From contig NZ_JBHSAP010000015.1 of NCBI RefSeq assembly GCF_042650125.1, positions 310,001-374,000 of the forward strand: a DNA stretch of 64,000 nucleotides, written 5' to 3'. Positions 34,275-43,024 of the stretch are shown here, piece after piece; the stretch's first letter is position 1, and each line of letters starts with the position of its first letter. Made by a program: the position numbers and the translations under genes. The notes below the pieces were generated by a model, which made no database searches, was not told where the DNA came from, and was given only the letters and a program-made list of their open reading frames with translations. This DNA comes from Salinithrix halophila. GTDB taxonomy: Bacteria > Bacillota > Bacilli > Thermoactinomycetales > DSM-45169.

Positions 34275-34313
34275 GCTTTTTGTTGGCGCTCAAAATGTGC
34301 CTCAGTTGAATCC

Positions 34314-34681
34314 GGGGGCGTTTTTGGATTCGACGGAGACAGATCGAGCGTCGTAAGCGAGCCGAGGGGCTGCGTCCTTCGTCAAAAACGCAGATCGCCA
34401 AATGTAACTGGCAAACAAGAATCTTACGCTCTGGCTGCTTAATCTAAGTCAGTCAGGATCCGATGCCCCATCGCCCGTGTGGTGTACTCGGGTCTCATAA
34501 CTTCAGCGGGTTAGCTGACCGGTGCGCCGTCGCCCGTGATGCGAAACCAAGACGGCTAGGTCTTCGGAACGCCTGTCACCGGGCAGTCCGAAGAGCGAAA
34601 CTATCAATACGGTGACTGCGCTCGGAGAAGTCGACGTGGCGATGTCTTCGGACAGCGGTTCGATCCCGCTCGCCTCCACCA
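34314..34681 (+). ncRNA. ssrA: Transfer-messenger RNA (tmRNA)
   Basis: The 368-nt gene rescues stalled ribosomes and tags unfinished proteins. The 5' GGGGGCG pairs with CGCCTCC before the encoded ACCA end; TTTTTGGATTCGACGG at the 5' end and GGTTCGATCCC at the 3' end are typical. The tag reading frame (34410-34442) encodes GKQESYALAA and stops at TAA; with the alanine carried by tmRNA the tag is AGKQESYALAA. LAA at the end directs proteins to ClpXP. Confidence 0.96.
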
Positions 34682-34701
34682 TTTAATTAAAAAAGCAGCA
34701 C

Positions 34702-34777
34702 GCTGATGTAGCTCAGCTGGTAGAGCACTTCACTCGTAATGAAGGGGTCGGGGGTTCGAGTCCCTCCATCAGCACCA
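34702..34777 (+). tRNA. tRNA-Thr (anticodon CGT)
   Basis: Acceptor GCTGATG pairs with CATCAGC; the anticodon stem CTTCA/TGAAG encloses CTCGTAA, giving a CGT anticodon; the T-loop GGTTCGAGTCC and an encoded CCA are present. It marks the end of the conserved core. Confidence 0.95.
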
Positions 34778-34784
34778 TAAAGTG

Positions 34785-34815
34785 AAAAAGAGCAGGACAA
34801 ACCTGTTCTTTTTTT
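34785..34815 (+). terminator. Terminator after tRNA-Thr
   Basis: AGAGCAGG pairs with CCTGTTCT (one G-T pair) and is followed by T residues. Confidence 0.85.
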
Positions 34816-34908
34816 ATTTGTATTTAATGCTTACTTCAATATCGGGGCGTTGCCTTTTTTATTGACCTGTGCCGAAGCAATTAATCCCTATTTATGTCTG
34901 TTAGATAT

Positions 34909-35187
34909 TTAAAATATGTACTTAGGTCCTTCCCTTAAGTTCTTCCCCCTAACCGGATCGAACCCGTGGCTTTTCCACAACTTTTTATCCGCCCAAGACA
35001 CTCTCTTTTCCGTGTCGGATGGTATAGCCTGGAGGACTTGTAATCCCGGGTTGACACCAAGGGCAAGTAGACCCTCTTTTGCCGTCGACAGAATCTCTTC
35101 CATATTTAGCTGCAAGTTGATTGTGCTCTGGTTCTTTCCTTGCTTTTCTTGTACCATAGACATGGTGTCGGTTGGTTTGCCCGCCAC
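34909..35187 (-). pseudogene. IS256-type transposase, N-terminal remnant
   Basis: The minus strand encodes about 50 residues resembling the start of IS256-family transposases (STINLQLNMEEILSTAKEGL, then LLALGVNPGLQVLQ), after which the sequence becomes unrelated and stops. No DDE domain or inverted repeats were seen. The rest of the gap 34778-35374 holds only a second start-less minus-strand open segment (about 35197-35320) that might be another element fragment. Confidence 0.55.
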
Positions 35188-35374
35188 CGTTATACCAAAC
35201 GGTTCAGGAGACCGCCACTTTCATTTCCACGATTTCCGGGACATAGCCAACTACATCTCGGGTTGGGGTATTAGCACCACGGGTAAGATGCCTATCTTCT
35301 CGTAAGACCGGATGTCGAAGTGAAAGATCTCAGCGATGAATATAGGTAGACTTGCTTATGAGGAGACCATGCTT

Positions 35375-36118
35375 ATGCTGAACCAAACGAGTCATCGTCC
35401 TTGGAAACTTCCAAAGAAACCTTGGGTCATGTCTCAAACGTGGGGAAAGGCTTTATTCAGTCATTGGCCTGTTTCTGTCGATCAGATCCGAGATTTAGTT
35501 CCCCCTATTTTGGAGATCGATACTTTTGATAATCAAGCATGGATTAGCGTAGTTCCATTTGAGATGTCGGATATTCAATTGCGCTTGTTACCTGCGTTTC
35601 CCTTGGCTAATTTATTTCCTGAACTTAACGTAAGAACCTATGTTATCTATCAAGGCAAACCAGGGGTATTTTTCTTCAGTTGTGATGCCGCCAACCCTTT
35701 GGCTGTAGTCTTTGCCCGTTCTATTTATCACTTACCCTATCTTAATGCTAGAATGTGCTTGGCCCAGAAGGAAGAGGAGATTGAGTTTAAAAGCAAACGA
35801 ACCCATCGGAATACTCCAAAGGCTGAGTTTCATTGTCTATACAAACCTGTCTCCGACGTGTTTTTTGCGCAGAAAGACTCATTAGATTATTGGTTAATGG
35901 AACGATACTGTTTGTACACGACTTACCATAAAAAATTATTCCGTACAAATATTCATCATTTACCTTGGCCACTTCAACATGCAGAAGCTGAGTTTATTCA
36001 TAATACCATGGTGGATCCATGGAGGATTTCGATTCCAAAAAATCAAAGACCACTACTTCATTATGCCAATAGTATAAATGTGTTGGCTTGGCAACACTTT
36101 TGTGTAATAGGTAATTGA
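35375..36118 (+). CDS. YqjF-like DUF2071 protein
   Basis: This protein of about 247 residues resembles YqjF/DUF2071: SQTWGKALFSHWPVSVDQIRDLVPP (in pieces) at the N-terminus and the LNVRTYVIYQGKPGVFFFS strand segment. No signal peptide or catalytic motif is visible; the function is unknown. The ATG at 35375 has TGAGGAGA 8 nt upstream and is preferred over 35336. The coding sequence is AT-richer than the core genes. Confidence 0.85.
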   Translation: MLNQTSHRPWKLPKKPWVMSQTWGKALFSHWPVSVDQIRDLVPPILEIDTFDNQAWISVVPFEMSDIQLRLLPAFPLANLFPELNVRTYVIYQGKPGVFFFSCDAANPLAVVFARSIYHLPYLNARMCLAQKEEEIEFKSKRTHRNTPKAEFHCLYKPVSDVFFAQKDSLDYWLMERYCLYTTYHKKLFRTNIHHLPWPLQHAEAEFIHNTMVDPWRISIPKNQRPLLHYANSINVLAWQHFCVIGN

Positions 36119-36120
36119 TA

Positions 36121-36151
36121 GGGATGATTGCTCCTGGGTACCAATCATCCC
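36121..36151 (+). terminator. Hairpin after the YqjF-like gene
   Basis: GGGATGATTG pairs perfectly with CAATCATCCC. It begins 2 bp after the stop; no T-run follows, so it is a weak terminator or an mRNA-stabilising stem. Confidence 0.5.
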
Positions 36152-36204
36152 TGCACGCTTCCTTGCAGTCGATGGAGAGGCTGCTAATGGCCTGTTTTGG
36201 CGTA

Positions 36205-36240
36205 ATAAAAAAGCAAGCCAGCTTAACGCTAGCTTGCTTT
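36205..36240 (-). terminator. Terminator of the small secreted protein gene
   Basis: On the minus strand AAAGCAAGC pairs with GCTTGCTTT and is followed by T residues, 4 bp after the stop. Confidence 0.85.
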
Positions 36241-36243
36241 CGA

Positions 36244-36627
36244 TCAGTCGTGATAAATTAAACGTGTAGGGGTGTTTGTATAGTTTAGTTTCTTAACTAT
36301 TAGTTCTGCTTGACCGCCACCGTCAGTAAATCCACTTACATTAAACGTATCATAGCCACCAGGGCATACAGAGCGAGTCCCTATGTAATCATTGACATCA
36401 TAAGGATCATACTCCCAAAGCTCATATTTCACGCAAGCGGTATTGTATGAACTACTTGATACTTTCCAGTAACCTCCGCCAGAATCCCAATTGTCTCCAT
36501 ACTTATAAACGGTTTCTTCACCTACATATTGCCATCCGTTGGCTGATGCAAATGGAACAGCAACAAACATAGCCAAAGCGCATGCAAATGCAGTCATTGG
36601 CACAATCAATTTTTTAAACTTGTTCAT
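36244..36627 (-). CDS. Small secreted protein of unknown function
   Basis: This 127-residue protein has a clear signal peptide (MNKFKKLIVPMTAFACALAM, cleavage after ASA near residue 29). The mature part is about 98 residues, rich in Tyr, Gly and Ser with two cysteines (YNTACVKYE and SVCPGG), which could form a disulfide, and appears all-beta. GAGGTG precedes the ATG and a terminator follows. I recognise no family. Confidence 0.8.
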   Translation of the reverse strand: MNKFKKLIVPMTAFACALAMFVAVPFASANGWQYVGEETVYKYGDNWDSGGGYWKVSSSSYNTACVKYELWEYDPYDVNDYIGTRSVCPGGYDTFNVSGFTDGGGQAELIVKKLNYTNTPTRLIYHD

Positions 36628-36786
36628 TGTTTCACCTCTTCTTCTGTTATAGAACTATTGTATCGGAACAAACGAAATCATGCAAAACATATATTTACAA
36701 AAATTCAAACGAATCGAAATGAAGGGCATTCATAAAAAATGGAAAAGTATCGGATTTAAGCTGTTTTTTTCAAGATTTGCTCGGGA

Positions 36787-36981
36787 ATGCCGTTGGAAAT
36801 CGAAGAACGACTTCAGGAAGAGATCGAAAATCTCAGGCTGAAGTATGTAAGGAAGTTGCTAACCGCATATGGAGTGATACAGGGACAATTCCAGAGATTG
36901 GGTAATTAAAGAAAGAAGCTAACTGTTCGGAAAATGTAGCGAAAGGTGTAATAGCTGAACTTGAGAAGGAAGCAAAAAAGT
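36787..36981 (+). pseudogene. Decayed small gene
   Basis: One frame reads EVCKEVANRIWSDTGTIPEIG, a stop (TAA at 36906-36908 region), then LKKEANCSENVAKGVIAELE to a final TAG, suggesting a gene broken by a nonsense change. A second frame gives a 40-residue ORF from ATG 36787. A GGGC/GCCC stem with T-run (37006-37033) may be its terminator. The family is not recognised. Confidence 0.3.
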
Positions 36982-37145
36982 AGGTTAATCCATTAATCGT
37001 GAGTTGGGCATTGCCTATCTCGCCCTTTTTTATTTTTGAGACTTAAGGTGGTGGTCGCCAGGACGGTGGTCGGGGGATATTAATAAAGCACCCTCAGAAG
37101 GATTTGAGGATGCTTGAAATATGAGTCCACGCCCAACAAATGGTA

Positions 37146-37154
37146 TGGTAAAAT
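37146..37154 (+). promoter_or_regulatory. Extended -10 promoter of the 30-residue peptide gene
   Basis: TGGTAAAAT is an extended -10 element 62 bp before the peptide start, leaving a leader with an RNA stem. Confidence 0.45.
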
Positions 37155-37191
37155 AGACCATGGTAGTAGCCAAGGGCGGGCGGCCACACGA

Positions 37192-37207
37192 CCCTCTTCA
37201 GAGAGGG
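37192..37207 (+). promoter_or_regulatory. Stem overlapping the ribosome site of the 30-residue peptide
   Basis: CCCTCT pairs with AGAGGG around TCAG. The 3' arm covers part of the AGGGGGTG ribosome site, so translation could be restrained by folding. Confidence 0.45.
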
Positions 37208-37216
37208 GGTGAGGCC

Positions 37217-37309
37217 ATGGAGCTTCTTAGCCTGATCGCCAAGGTGGCTGGTGTTGTTGTACAAGCATTAGCTGTCTACGTTGCGTATCGGGCACTTAAA
37301 AAGAAGTAA
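37217..37309 (+). CDS. 30-residue hydrophobic peptide, type I toxin-like
   Basis: The frame encodes MELLSLIAKVAGVVVQALAV followed by YVAYRALKKK: one transmembrane helix with a lysine-rich C-terminus, the build of type I toxin-antitoxin peptides such as Fst, TxpA and Bsr. AGGGGGTG lies upstream, partly inside a stem. The stop codon falls in a 12-bp inverted repeat. No homology can be claimed by eye. A structured region up to 37435 could encode an antisense RNA. The rest of the gap to 37586 has no gene. Confidence 0.6.
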   Translation: MELLSLIAKVAGVVVQALAVYVAYRALKKK

Positions 37310-37345
37310 CCCGCCCTAGTGGTGAAGGTGTACGGGTTACTTCTC
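37302..37345 (+). repeat. Inverted repeat spanning the stop of the 30-residue peptide
   Basis: AGAAGTAACCCG (containing the TAA stop) pairs perfectly with CGGGTTACTTCT. It has no T-run. Such stems at the toxin 3' end are where antisense RNAs overlap in type I systems. Confidence 0.7.
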
Positions 37346-37390
37346 GTCAACACTGTGGCCGCTCGTCTGCGGCAGCTACCCGGCGGTAGG

Positions 37391-37418
37391 GGTGCATCCC
37401 TGCCGCCGTTACTATTTC
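37391..37418. repeat. GC-rich hairpin downstream of the peptide gene
   Basis: CGGCGG pairs with CCGCCG and inner AGGG with CCCT around GTGCAT. It may belong to a small structured RNA. Confidence 0.5.
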
Positions 37419-37586
37419 TATCCACAGAATATCATGGATATGCTTGTTTCGTCTAGGTTGTACGGAAAGTTATAAGGGAGCAGTGGGGGGTAGGGAAAGG
37501 GTTCACAGCCGTTTGGTACCTTTTTTCCTGGTGAATTTGCCGGCGGATTCCTTTTGCCAGCGCAGATATCAGCTATTGGAGGGACC

Positions 37587-38543
37587 TTAATGGAGCTTCG
37601 CTAGCGTCTTAGGATCGATGTTGCCACCGCTAATGATCACACCGATTCGCCGGATCGTATTTGGTACCCGGCGGAACAAAAGAGCGGCCAGGGGAACAGT
37701 ACCGGAGGGTTCCACCACTAGCTTTAATCGGAACAGGGAAAAACGGAGCGCTTCCAGGATCTCTTCTTCGGTTACAGTTAAAAGAGACTCCACATAATGT
37801 TGGATGATCGGAAAGGTTAACTCGCCAGGCATCGTGTTCCGAAGACCGTCAGCGATGGTACGGGGGGCAGGGATGCTTACCCGTTTCCCAGCGGTGAGGG
37901 ATTGTTTTGTGTCGTTTGCGTCTGCCGGTTCGATGCCGAATAGTCGTATTCCCGAAGACACCCCTTTGGCTGCGATACAGGTGCCGGATAAAAGCCCTCC
38001 GCCTCCAACGGGGGTGATGACAGTATCCAGGTCTGGAACTTCCCGCAAGAGCTCTAGCGCGGCTGTTCCCGCTCCGGCCATGATATGAGGATGATTATAA
38101 GGTGGGATCAGGGTGAGTTTCCGCTCTTCAGCTAATCGGGTAGCCACCTTCTCTCGGTCTTCCGAAAACCGATCATAAAAAACGATTTCTGCTCCGTACT
38201 CCCGGGTGGCTTCCACTTTGATCCTGGGGGCGTCTTTGGGGATACAAAGAACCGCCGGTACCTTCAACAGTGAAGAAGCCAAGGCCACCGCTTGAGCATG
38301 GTTGCCGGAGGAGAAAGCGATCACACCTCTTTCTTTTTCCTCAGTCGATAGACGACTAATCGTATGATAGGCTCCACGAAACTTAAAAGCACCGCCTCTT
38401 TGTAGGTTCTCGCATTTAAGGAAAACCTCACACCCCGCCCGACTATTGAGAGTACGAGATGTGATGATGGGGGTGTTATGACTGATTCCATCCAATCTTT
38501 CCTTGGCTCGAAGAACATCGGTAAAACTCAATGGCAGGTTCAA
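37587..38543 (-). CDS. Threonine ammonia-lyase-like PLP enzyme
   Basis: This 318-residue fold-type II PLP enzyme belongs to the serine/threonine dehydratase group. The PLP lysine is in GGAFKFRGAY, the asparagine loop is FSSGNHAQAV, and the phosphate loop is VGGGGLLSG. No regulatory ACT domain is present, so it is more like catabolic or short biosynthetic threonine deaminases or hydroxyaspartate dehydratases. The frame opens at 38615, but a TTG at 38543 has GAGGGTG 6 nt upstream and yields the standard N-terminus. Substrate is uncertain. Confidence 0.88.
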   Translation of the reverse strand: MNLPLSFTDVLRAKERLDGISHNTPIITSRTLNSRAGCEVFLKCENLQRGGAFKFRGAYHTISRLSTEEKERGVIAFSSGNHAQAVALASSLLKVPAVLCIPKDAPRIKVEATREYGAEIVFYDRFSEDREKVATRLAEERKLTLIPPYNHPHIMAGAGTAALELLREVPDLDTVITPVGGGGLLSGTCIAAKGVSSGIRLFGIEPADANDTKQSLTAGKRVSIPAPRTIADGLRNTMPGELTFPIIQHYVESLLTVTEEEILEALRFSLFRLKLVVEPSGTVPLAALLFRRVPNTIRRIGVIISGGNIDPKTLAKLH

Positions 38544-38804
38544 TCTGAACACCCTCTTTTTTATGGGATTGGTATGCTTGTTAGACTTATAGGGTCTCCT
38601 TAAACAACCGTTCATGTATTACATAGATATATTATATTGTAAGGGTTATGGGATTATTATAGAATGCCTTTTAGTTCTGTTTTTTATAAGATCAGCCCTT
38701 CGAACTACAATGTTTAGGGGGTGCTTTTTTTTGGGGGGGGGCAACCTATCTGCATTGGTCGTGGTACCCCCGTTTTTTTATCGATAGGGGATTACAAAAT
38801 GATA

Positions 38805-39030
38805 ACACGCTATATTTCGGGAACAGTGGCCATGTTCTGTATGTGGTAGAAGCGGGTAATCCATCAGGATAGCCTATTTTATTTTTCATGGCTTTTCACA
38901 AAGCCCTCTTGATTGGTGGAAACAGCTTCATTCCCAACCACAGAAACAGGAGGTTAACAGTTCGTGGACATGGTCTGTCTGGGAAGTCAGGGGATGGATC
39001 TCCGAGGAGCCTTGCGAGATTTTTGGGGAA
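38805..39030 (+). pseudogene. Decayed alpha/beta hydrolase gene
   Basis: In one frame the sequence reads LYVVEAGNPSG, a TAG stop, then PILFFHGFSQSPLDWWKQL, the start of an alpha/beta hydrolase; a second frame continues with RGHGLSGKSGDGSPRSL, a typical following segment. At least one stop and one frameshift break it and the rest is missing. The gap 38544-39106 holds nothing else recognisable. Confidence 0.6.
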
Positions 39031-39106
39031 GGGTGAGGCAATCCATAAAACGTGGGGCAGCAAAAACTTACATCCAGAGGGAAACCCTCTGGGCATTTCC
39101 ACACAA

Positions 39107-40241
39107 TCAAGTTGTAGACTTTCCATAAAAGATATAGGCGTTAATATCAGTCATAGGAGCATCCGTAAGCCCGATATTACGCCCAATGGAGTCTACCTTT
39201 AAATAAAACGTCTCTTCCGCCAACGGCTGACCATTCACTATGATAAAGAAGCGATGCCAACCTTCATAATGTTTTCGGGTCGTCAAATCTTTGAACGGTT
39301 GCCTCCTTACGATTTCCATGTTTCCGGATGGACAGTTCCTCTCGGATATCTTGAAAACCTTTCGAGAAGGTTTCCCGTCTGCTTTAACATAATCAATGGC
39401 GTATTCTAAACGGATTTTTTGAGGAAAGGAGGCTTGGTTGCCTAATTGAAAAGTAAACTGCAAGGAATCACCTAGCCGAATATGTCGGCTTTTCAGGGAA
39501 AGATCAGCGTTTCCCTTTTTTAATAAGGTGCGACAACCGTGTTTGAGGATCCAATCAGTATGGGGGTTGGTCCCTGTCCACTGGCGCGCGAGTTCTAAGA
39601 CAAGGTTGGGGTGGTCCTTGGATATGTCGTTGAAGTGATTCGATACGCTTCTTCGAACATATTCAGATTCATCGGCTTTTAAGGTTTCCAGGATCGGAAG
39701 AAGGGGTGTTGGGTCTTCTTGATAGATTCGTAACGGTTTGGCCCACGGCAGTCGAGGTCGGCAACCTTCACTAGCCAGCCTTCGAACATGGTGGTTGGGA
39801 TGATGAGCCCAGTCCATCATTTGAGACAGCATAGTGTTCCGGGGAGTGAAGGATAAAGCGACGGACTGCAAACTCCGAACTGGAGAAGGCGGTAAACTGC
39901 TCCAATGCTGCCATCGATCGCTCCCAATCTTCCAAACCGTATACCTCTACGTAATCGGGGAAAAACAAGTATTCCAACCCGCGGCATTGCCTTGCAATCG
40001 ATTTCAACAATGATATACCATCCATATAATTCATTCCCAATGTCTCGTGTAAACAAAGGCTGATATGACCGATTCGTTGCTTGAACGCTCGGGTTTCCCA
40101 TTCCTGGTCAAAGATAAGCTTGCAAAATCGAGAATGATCAAAGGAAGGATGGGCTTTTTTCAATACCTCAGAAAAGCGTTCAAAAAACGGGGGGTTATAC
40201 AAGTCTTTCAAATGATCTTGCACCAGCATTTCCCCCTTCAT
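39107..40241 (-). pseudogene. AlkC-type DNA alkylation repair glycosylase, frameshifted
   Basis: Two overlapping minus-strand frames together make one protein of about 375 residues. The first part runs to FAVRRFILHSPEHY, then the frame shifts by one base near 39830 and continues as LSQMMDWAHHPNHHVRRL and SEGCRPRLPWAKPL, a HEAT-like alkylpurine glycosylase signature. The C-terminal 130 residues resemble the Ig-like domain of AlkC. Such enzymes excise 3-methyladenine-type lesions. The ATG at 40241 overlaps the stop of the XRE-cupin gene (ATGA). The break may be real or a sequencing error. Confidence 0.75.
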
Positions 40242-40786
40242 TCCACCGATGATATAACGAGAAAATAACGACAATCCGATTCTCCGATATTCACAAATCC
40301 ATGTTTGACATCCGCCTCGAAATAAATCGAATCACCCGCTTCTAAAAAGAAACTATCCGTATTATCCAGGATAACTTTGAGTTTACCCGAGTCCACAAAG
40401 ATGTGTTCTCGGACGTTTTTTTGATGCGCAGGAAAATTACCGGTTTGATGTCCTTTCGGAAGAATATTCAACACAAACTCGATGCCTTTAGAGGGAAGCG
40501 TTGGAGAGAGTAAGTGTCGCGCCAGCCCCGAGTTTTCATCGTATAACACGGGCCGCTTATCCTTCCTTGTTACAATTACCTCCCGTTGGGTAGGTTCATC
40601 AATGACTTGGGATATGGTGATTTGTAAAGCCTCTACGATCTCACACAGTAAGTTGATGGTAGGATTCTTTTCTCCTCTTTCAATTTTGGAAAGCATGGAG
40701 CGGCTGACCCCCGATCGATCAGACAGCTCTTGCAGGGAATAACCTTTTTCTAACCGATGTTGCTTTAAACGTTGACCAATTTCCAT
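40238..40786 (-). CDS. XRE-family regulator with cupin domain
   Basis: This 182-residue protein has an N-terminal XRE helix-turn-helix (IGQRLKQHRLEKGYSLQEL, SGVSRSMLSKIERGEKNPT) and a C-terminal cupin (about 105-180) with HIFVDSGKLKVIL. This arrangement is typical of metabolite-sensing repressors. It overlaps the alkylation-repair gene by 4 bp and is divergent from the lactate permease, with repeated octamers around the permease promoter that may be its operators. Confidence 0.92.
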   Translation of the reverse strand: MEIGQRLKQHRLEKGYSLQELSDRSGVSRSMLSKIERGEKNPTINLLCEIVEALQITISQVIDEPTQREVIVTRKDKRPVLYDENSGLARHLLSPTLPSKGIEFVLNILPKGHQTGNFPAHQKNVREHIFVDSGKLKVILDNTDSFFLEAGDSIYFEADVKHGFVNIGESDCRYFLVISSVE

Positions 40787-40805
40787 TTTGCGCGCCCCTT
40801 GATCA

Positions 40806-40891
40806 CTATAGTAGATATAGACTCGACGTTTATCCCTTTGACTTCAGGGTGATTCATGTGTATAATCTCCTATATGATTTCTCCTATAGTA
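40806..40891. promoter_or_regulatory. Repeated octamers between the regulator and the permease
   Basis: CTATAGTA occurs at 40806-40813 and 40884-40891, and CTCCTATA at 40867-40874 and 40881-40888, bracketing the permease -10. They are candidate operators for the XRE-cupin regulator. Confidence 0.45.
40838..40866 (+). promoter_or_regulatory. Promoter of the lactate permease gene
   Basis: TTGACT and TATAAT are separated by 17 bp, with a TG extension; one of the best promoter matches in the window. Confidence 0.85.
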
Positions 40892-40918
40892 TACAACAAG
40901 ATGTGGAGATGATCCGAC

Positions 40919-42421
40919 ATGAATCTTGTCCTTTCCCTCTTACCTATTTTGATTGTATTGGTTTTGCTGTTCATTTTCAAAAGATCAGCCGTAGAGGCAG
41001 GGGTTGCAGCCTGTGTGACTGCATCGGTGGTGTCCTTGACGTCGCGCTCATTTTCCTTAAATGGATCCCAACTGTTGGACGCAGGCATTCAAGGGATGCT
41101 TACTACTTCAGTCGTGGTTTATGTTTTAATTTTCGGTATTCTCTTGTTCCATTTGATGAACGAAGCAGGAGCCATCCAAACCATTGCTGCTTTTGTGGCT
41201 CAAGCGACGCATCACCCTACGCGGCAAGTCCTGCTTTTGGCCGTTGCATTCTCCCCATTGCTGGAATCGGCCAGCGGGTTTGGACTCGCAATGATCGTGA
41301 TTGCTCCTATTCTGATCTCCCTCGGTTTTGATCGCTTTAAAGCGACTCTTATCTCCTTGATTAGCTTGACCGCCGTACCTTGGGGAGCATTGGCTACCGG
41401 TACGGTGATTGGTGCTAACTTGGCTGACTATCCCTTGCAACGCCTAGGAACCGGAAGTGCCATCTTATCAGTCCCTACTTTTTTTTACTTTGCCTGTCTG
41501 ATGGTTCTCGTTAGTGGAGGCTTTTCGGCCTTACGAAAACATTTCTTTGAGGTGCTTTTAGTTAGTAGTTTATTGTCGGGAGGGATTTGGTTCTTTAATT
41601 CCTTTGTCAGTGTAGAGTTAGCTGGCGTATTTGGAGCTTTTGTCGCTCTTGCTGTGGAGTTGCTCTTTATCCGATGGTCGCAAAGACGACCAATAGATCT
41701 TTCCCAAAAACTCGAAACCGCTACAGGGGAGATCGAAACCCGATTATCCATTTTTCAAGCGATGAGTGCCTATATGCTCTTAATTGCGCTGCTGCTTGTG
41801 TCCCGTCTGGTTCCCTCGATTGCACAGTATCTAAGCCGCACTGGTGTATTGCACTTTCCTACATACCATTTTAAGCTACCTCTGTTGTATTCTCCTGGAT
41901 TCTATCTCTTCCTAGTCTGTATTTTCTCCATTTTCGCTTTTAAATTGTCTTTGCCCACGGTTCAAAAAAGTATCAAACAGAGTCTAAAGCAGTTGAGACC
42001 CGTGCTCTTGTCCACCCTAGGGTTTGTGGTGATGTCCCAAATCATGGCCGAAGCTGGCATGACCCAATTATTGTCTAGCTCTGCTGCACTTTTTTTTGGC
42101 CCAGTATTACTTTATCTTTCCCCTGTAATTGGAGGTCTGGGCGGGTTTCTCACAGGGAGCAATACAGGCTCGAACGCGATGTTTATCCGTTTACAACTGC
42201 AGACTGCTCAGCACCTACAAATGAGTCCCGATCTTTTTGCCTATGCCCAGAATACGAGTTCCTCACACCTCATCATGGCTTGTCCGTCCAGAGTTCTACT
42301 TGCTGCATCGATTGGAGGGATTCCTGAGCAAGAAAACCAATTGTTACGAACCATTACTTTCATCGGGTTAGGGACGGTGGTTCTTCTCATACTTGGCATT
42401 CTAGCAGCTCAATGGTTCTAG
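40919..42421 (+). CDS. lctP: L-lactate permease (LctP family)
   Basis: This 500-residue membrane protein has about 12-13 hydrophobic segments and belongs to the LctP family that imports L-lactate with protons. Family segments include SPLLESASGFGLAMIVIAP and GGLGGFLTGSNTGSNAMF. TGGAGATGA precedes the ATG. No lactate oxidation genes are adjacent. It has a strong promoter, probably controlled by the divergent XRE-cupin regulator. Confidence 0.92.
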   Translation: MNLVLSLLPILIVLVLLFIFKRSAVEAGVAACVTASVVSLTSRSFSLNGSQLLDAGIQGMLTTSVVVYVLIFGILLFHLMNEAGAIQTIAAFVAQATHHPTRQVLLLAVAFSPLLESASGFGLAMIVIAPILISLGFDRFKATLISLISLTAVPWGALATGTVIGANLADYPLQRLGTGSAILSVPTFFYFACLMVLVSGGFSALRKHFFEVLLVSSLLSGGIWFFNSFVSVELAGVFGAFVALAVELLFIRWSQRRPIDLSQKLETATGEIETRLSIFQAMSAYMLLIALLLVSRLVPSIAQYLSRTGVLHFPTYHFKLPLLYSPGFYLFLVCIFSIFAFKLSLPTVQKSIKQSLKQLRPVLLSTLGFVVMSQIMAEAGMTQLLSSSAALFFGPVLLYLSPVIGGLGGFLTGSNTGSNAMFIRLQLQTAQHLQMSPDLFAYAQNTSSSHLIMACPSRVLLAASIGGIPEQENQLLRTITFIGLGTVVLLILGILAAQWF

Positions 42422-42604
42422 ATAAAAAACGAACCGCAAAATGCGGGCCATTCAGGGGAGAGAGTCGGTTAGAAAGGAATAAGCGACGATTAGTGCTAGA
42501 ATCAAGACGATTACAGATCCGAGGATGCGGATGGGAAGCACCTCCTATGGTTGCGGATAACCAATCTTATCCCAAATCCCCTTTCCGGTGTTTTTCGATT
42601 CCTT

Positions 42605-43024
42605 TTAAGGGAAAGTAGTGATGGAATCCAATACTTTCTCTCCATATAACTTAATGTCCACAATATCGAACCCGAGAAAATCATTCGTTTTCCCTGAGAA
42701 ATAAAAAATGAGACCATTCTTTTCAATCGACCTTTCAGGCTTCTTATCCGATAGGCGAAAGGAATAGCTTGATTGGTCTCCTTTCCTTTCTTTTGTGAGT
42801 ATACCTTTTATGTTTGCGAGGCTTTTGAGTTGGAGTGCCGTACTCCCAAAAAATTCAATTCCGATGATACGCCCTGATTTGTCAAAATCCAGCATGAGAT
42901 CCGACTCTTCGTCCAAGTCTTCCGTGACGGAAACAATACCTCTAGTAGAGCTCTGAACGAGATATAGATAGGCCAATTCTGCTTCCGTATCGAAGGTGAT
43001 CGTCGACATTTGAGGAAAGGTCAT
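42605..43024 (-). CDS. DUF2283-domain protein
   Basis: This 139-residue soluble protein has an N-terminal DUF2283-like segment (TFDTEAELAYLYLVQ, LMLDFDKSGRIIGIEFF), a small beta-rich domain of unknown role, and a Lys/Ser-rich C-terminal half without similarity I recognise. AAGGAG precedes the ATG. The 183-bp gap to lctP has no gene. Confidence 0.75.
   Translation of the reverse strand: MTFPQMSTITFDTEAELAYLYLVQSSTRGIVSVTEDLDEESDLMLDFDKSGRIIGIEFFGSTALQLKSLANIKGILTKERKGDQSSYSFRLSDKKPERSIEKNGLIFYFSGKTNDFLGFDIVDIKLYGEKVLDSITTFP

Noticed and set aside
34155..34442. 95-residue ORF over the tmRNA
   Set aside because: It crosses the smpB end and the tmRNA gene; only the internal tag frame is translated.
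34754..34777. attB site in tRNA-Thr with a matching attR downstream
   Set aside because: No repeat of the tRNA 3' end was found in the following 29 kb and no integrase is present.
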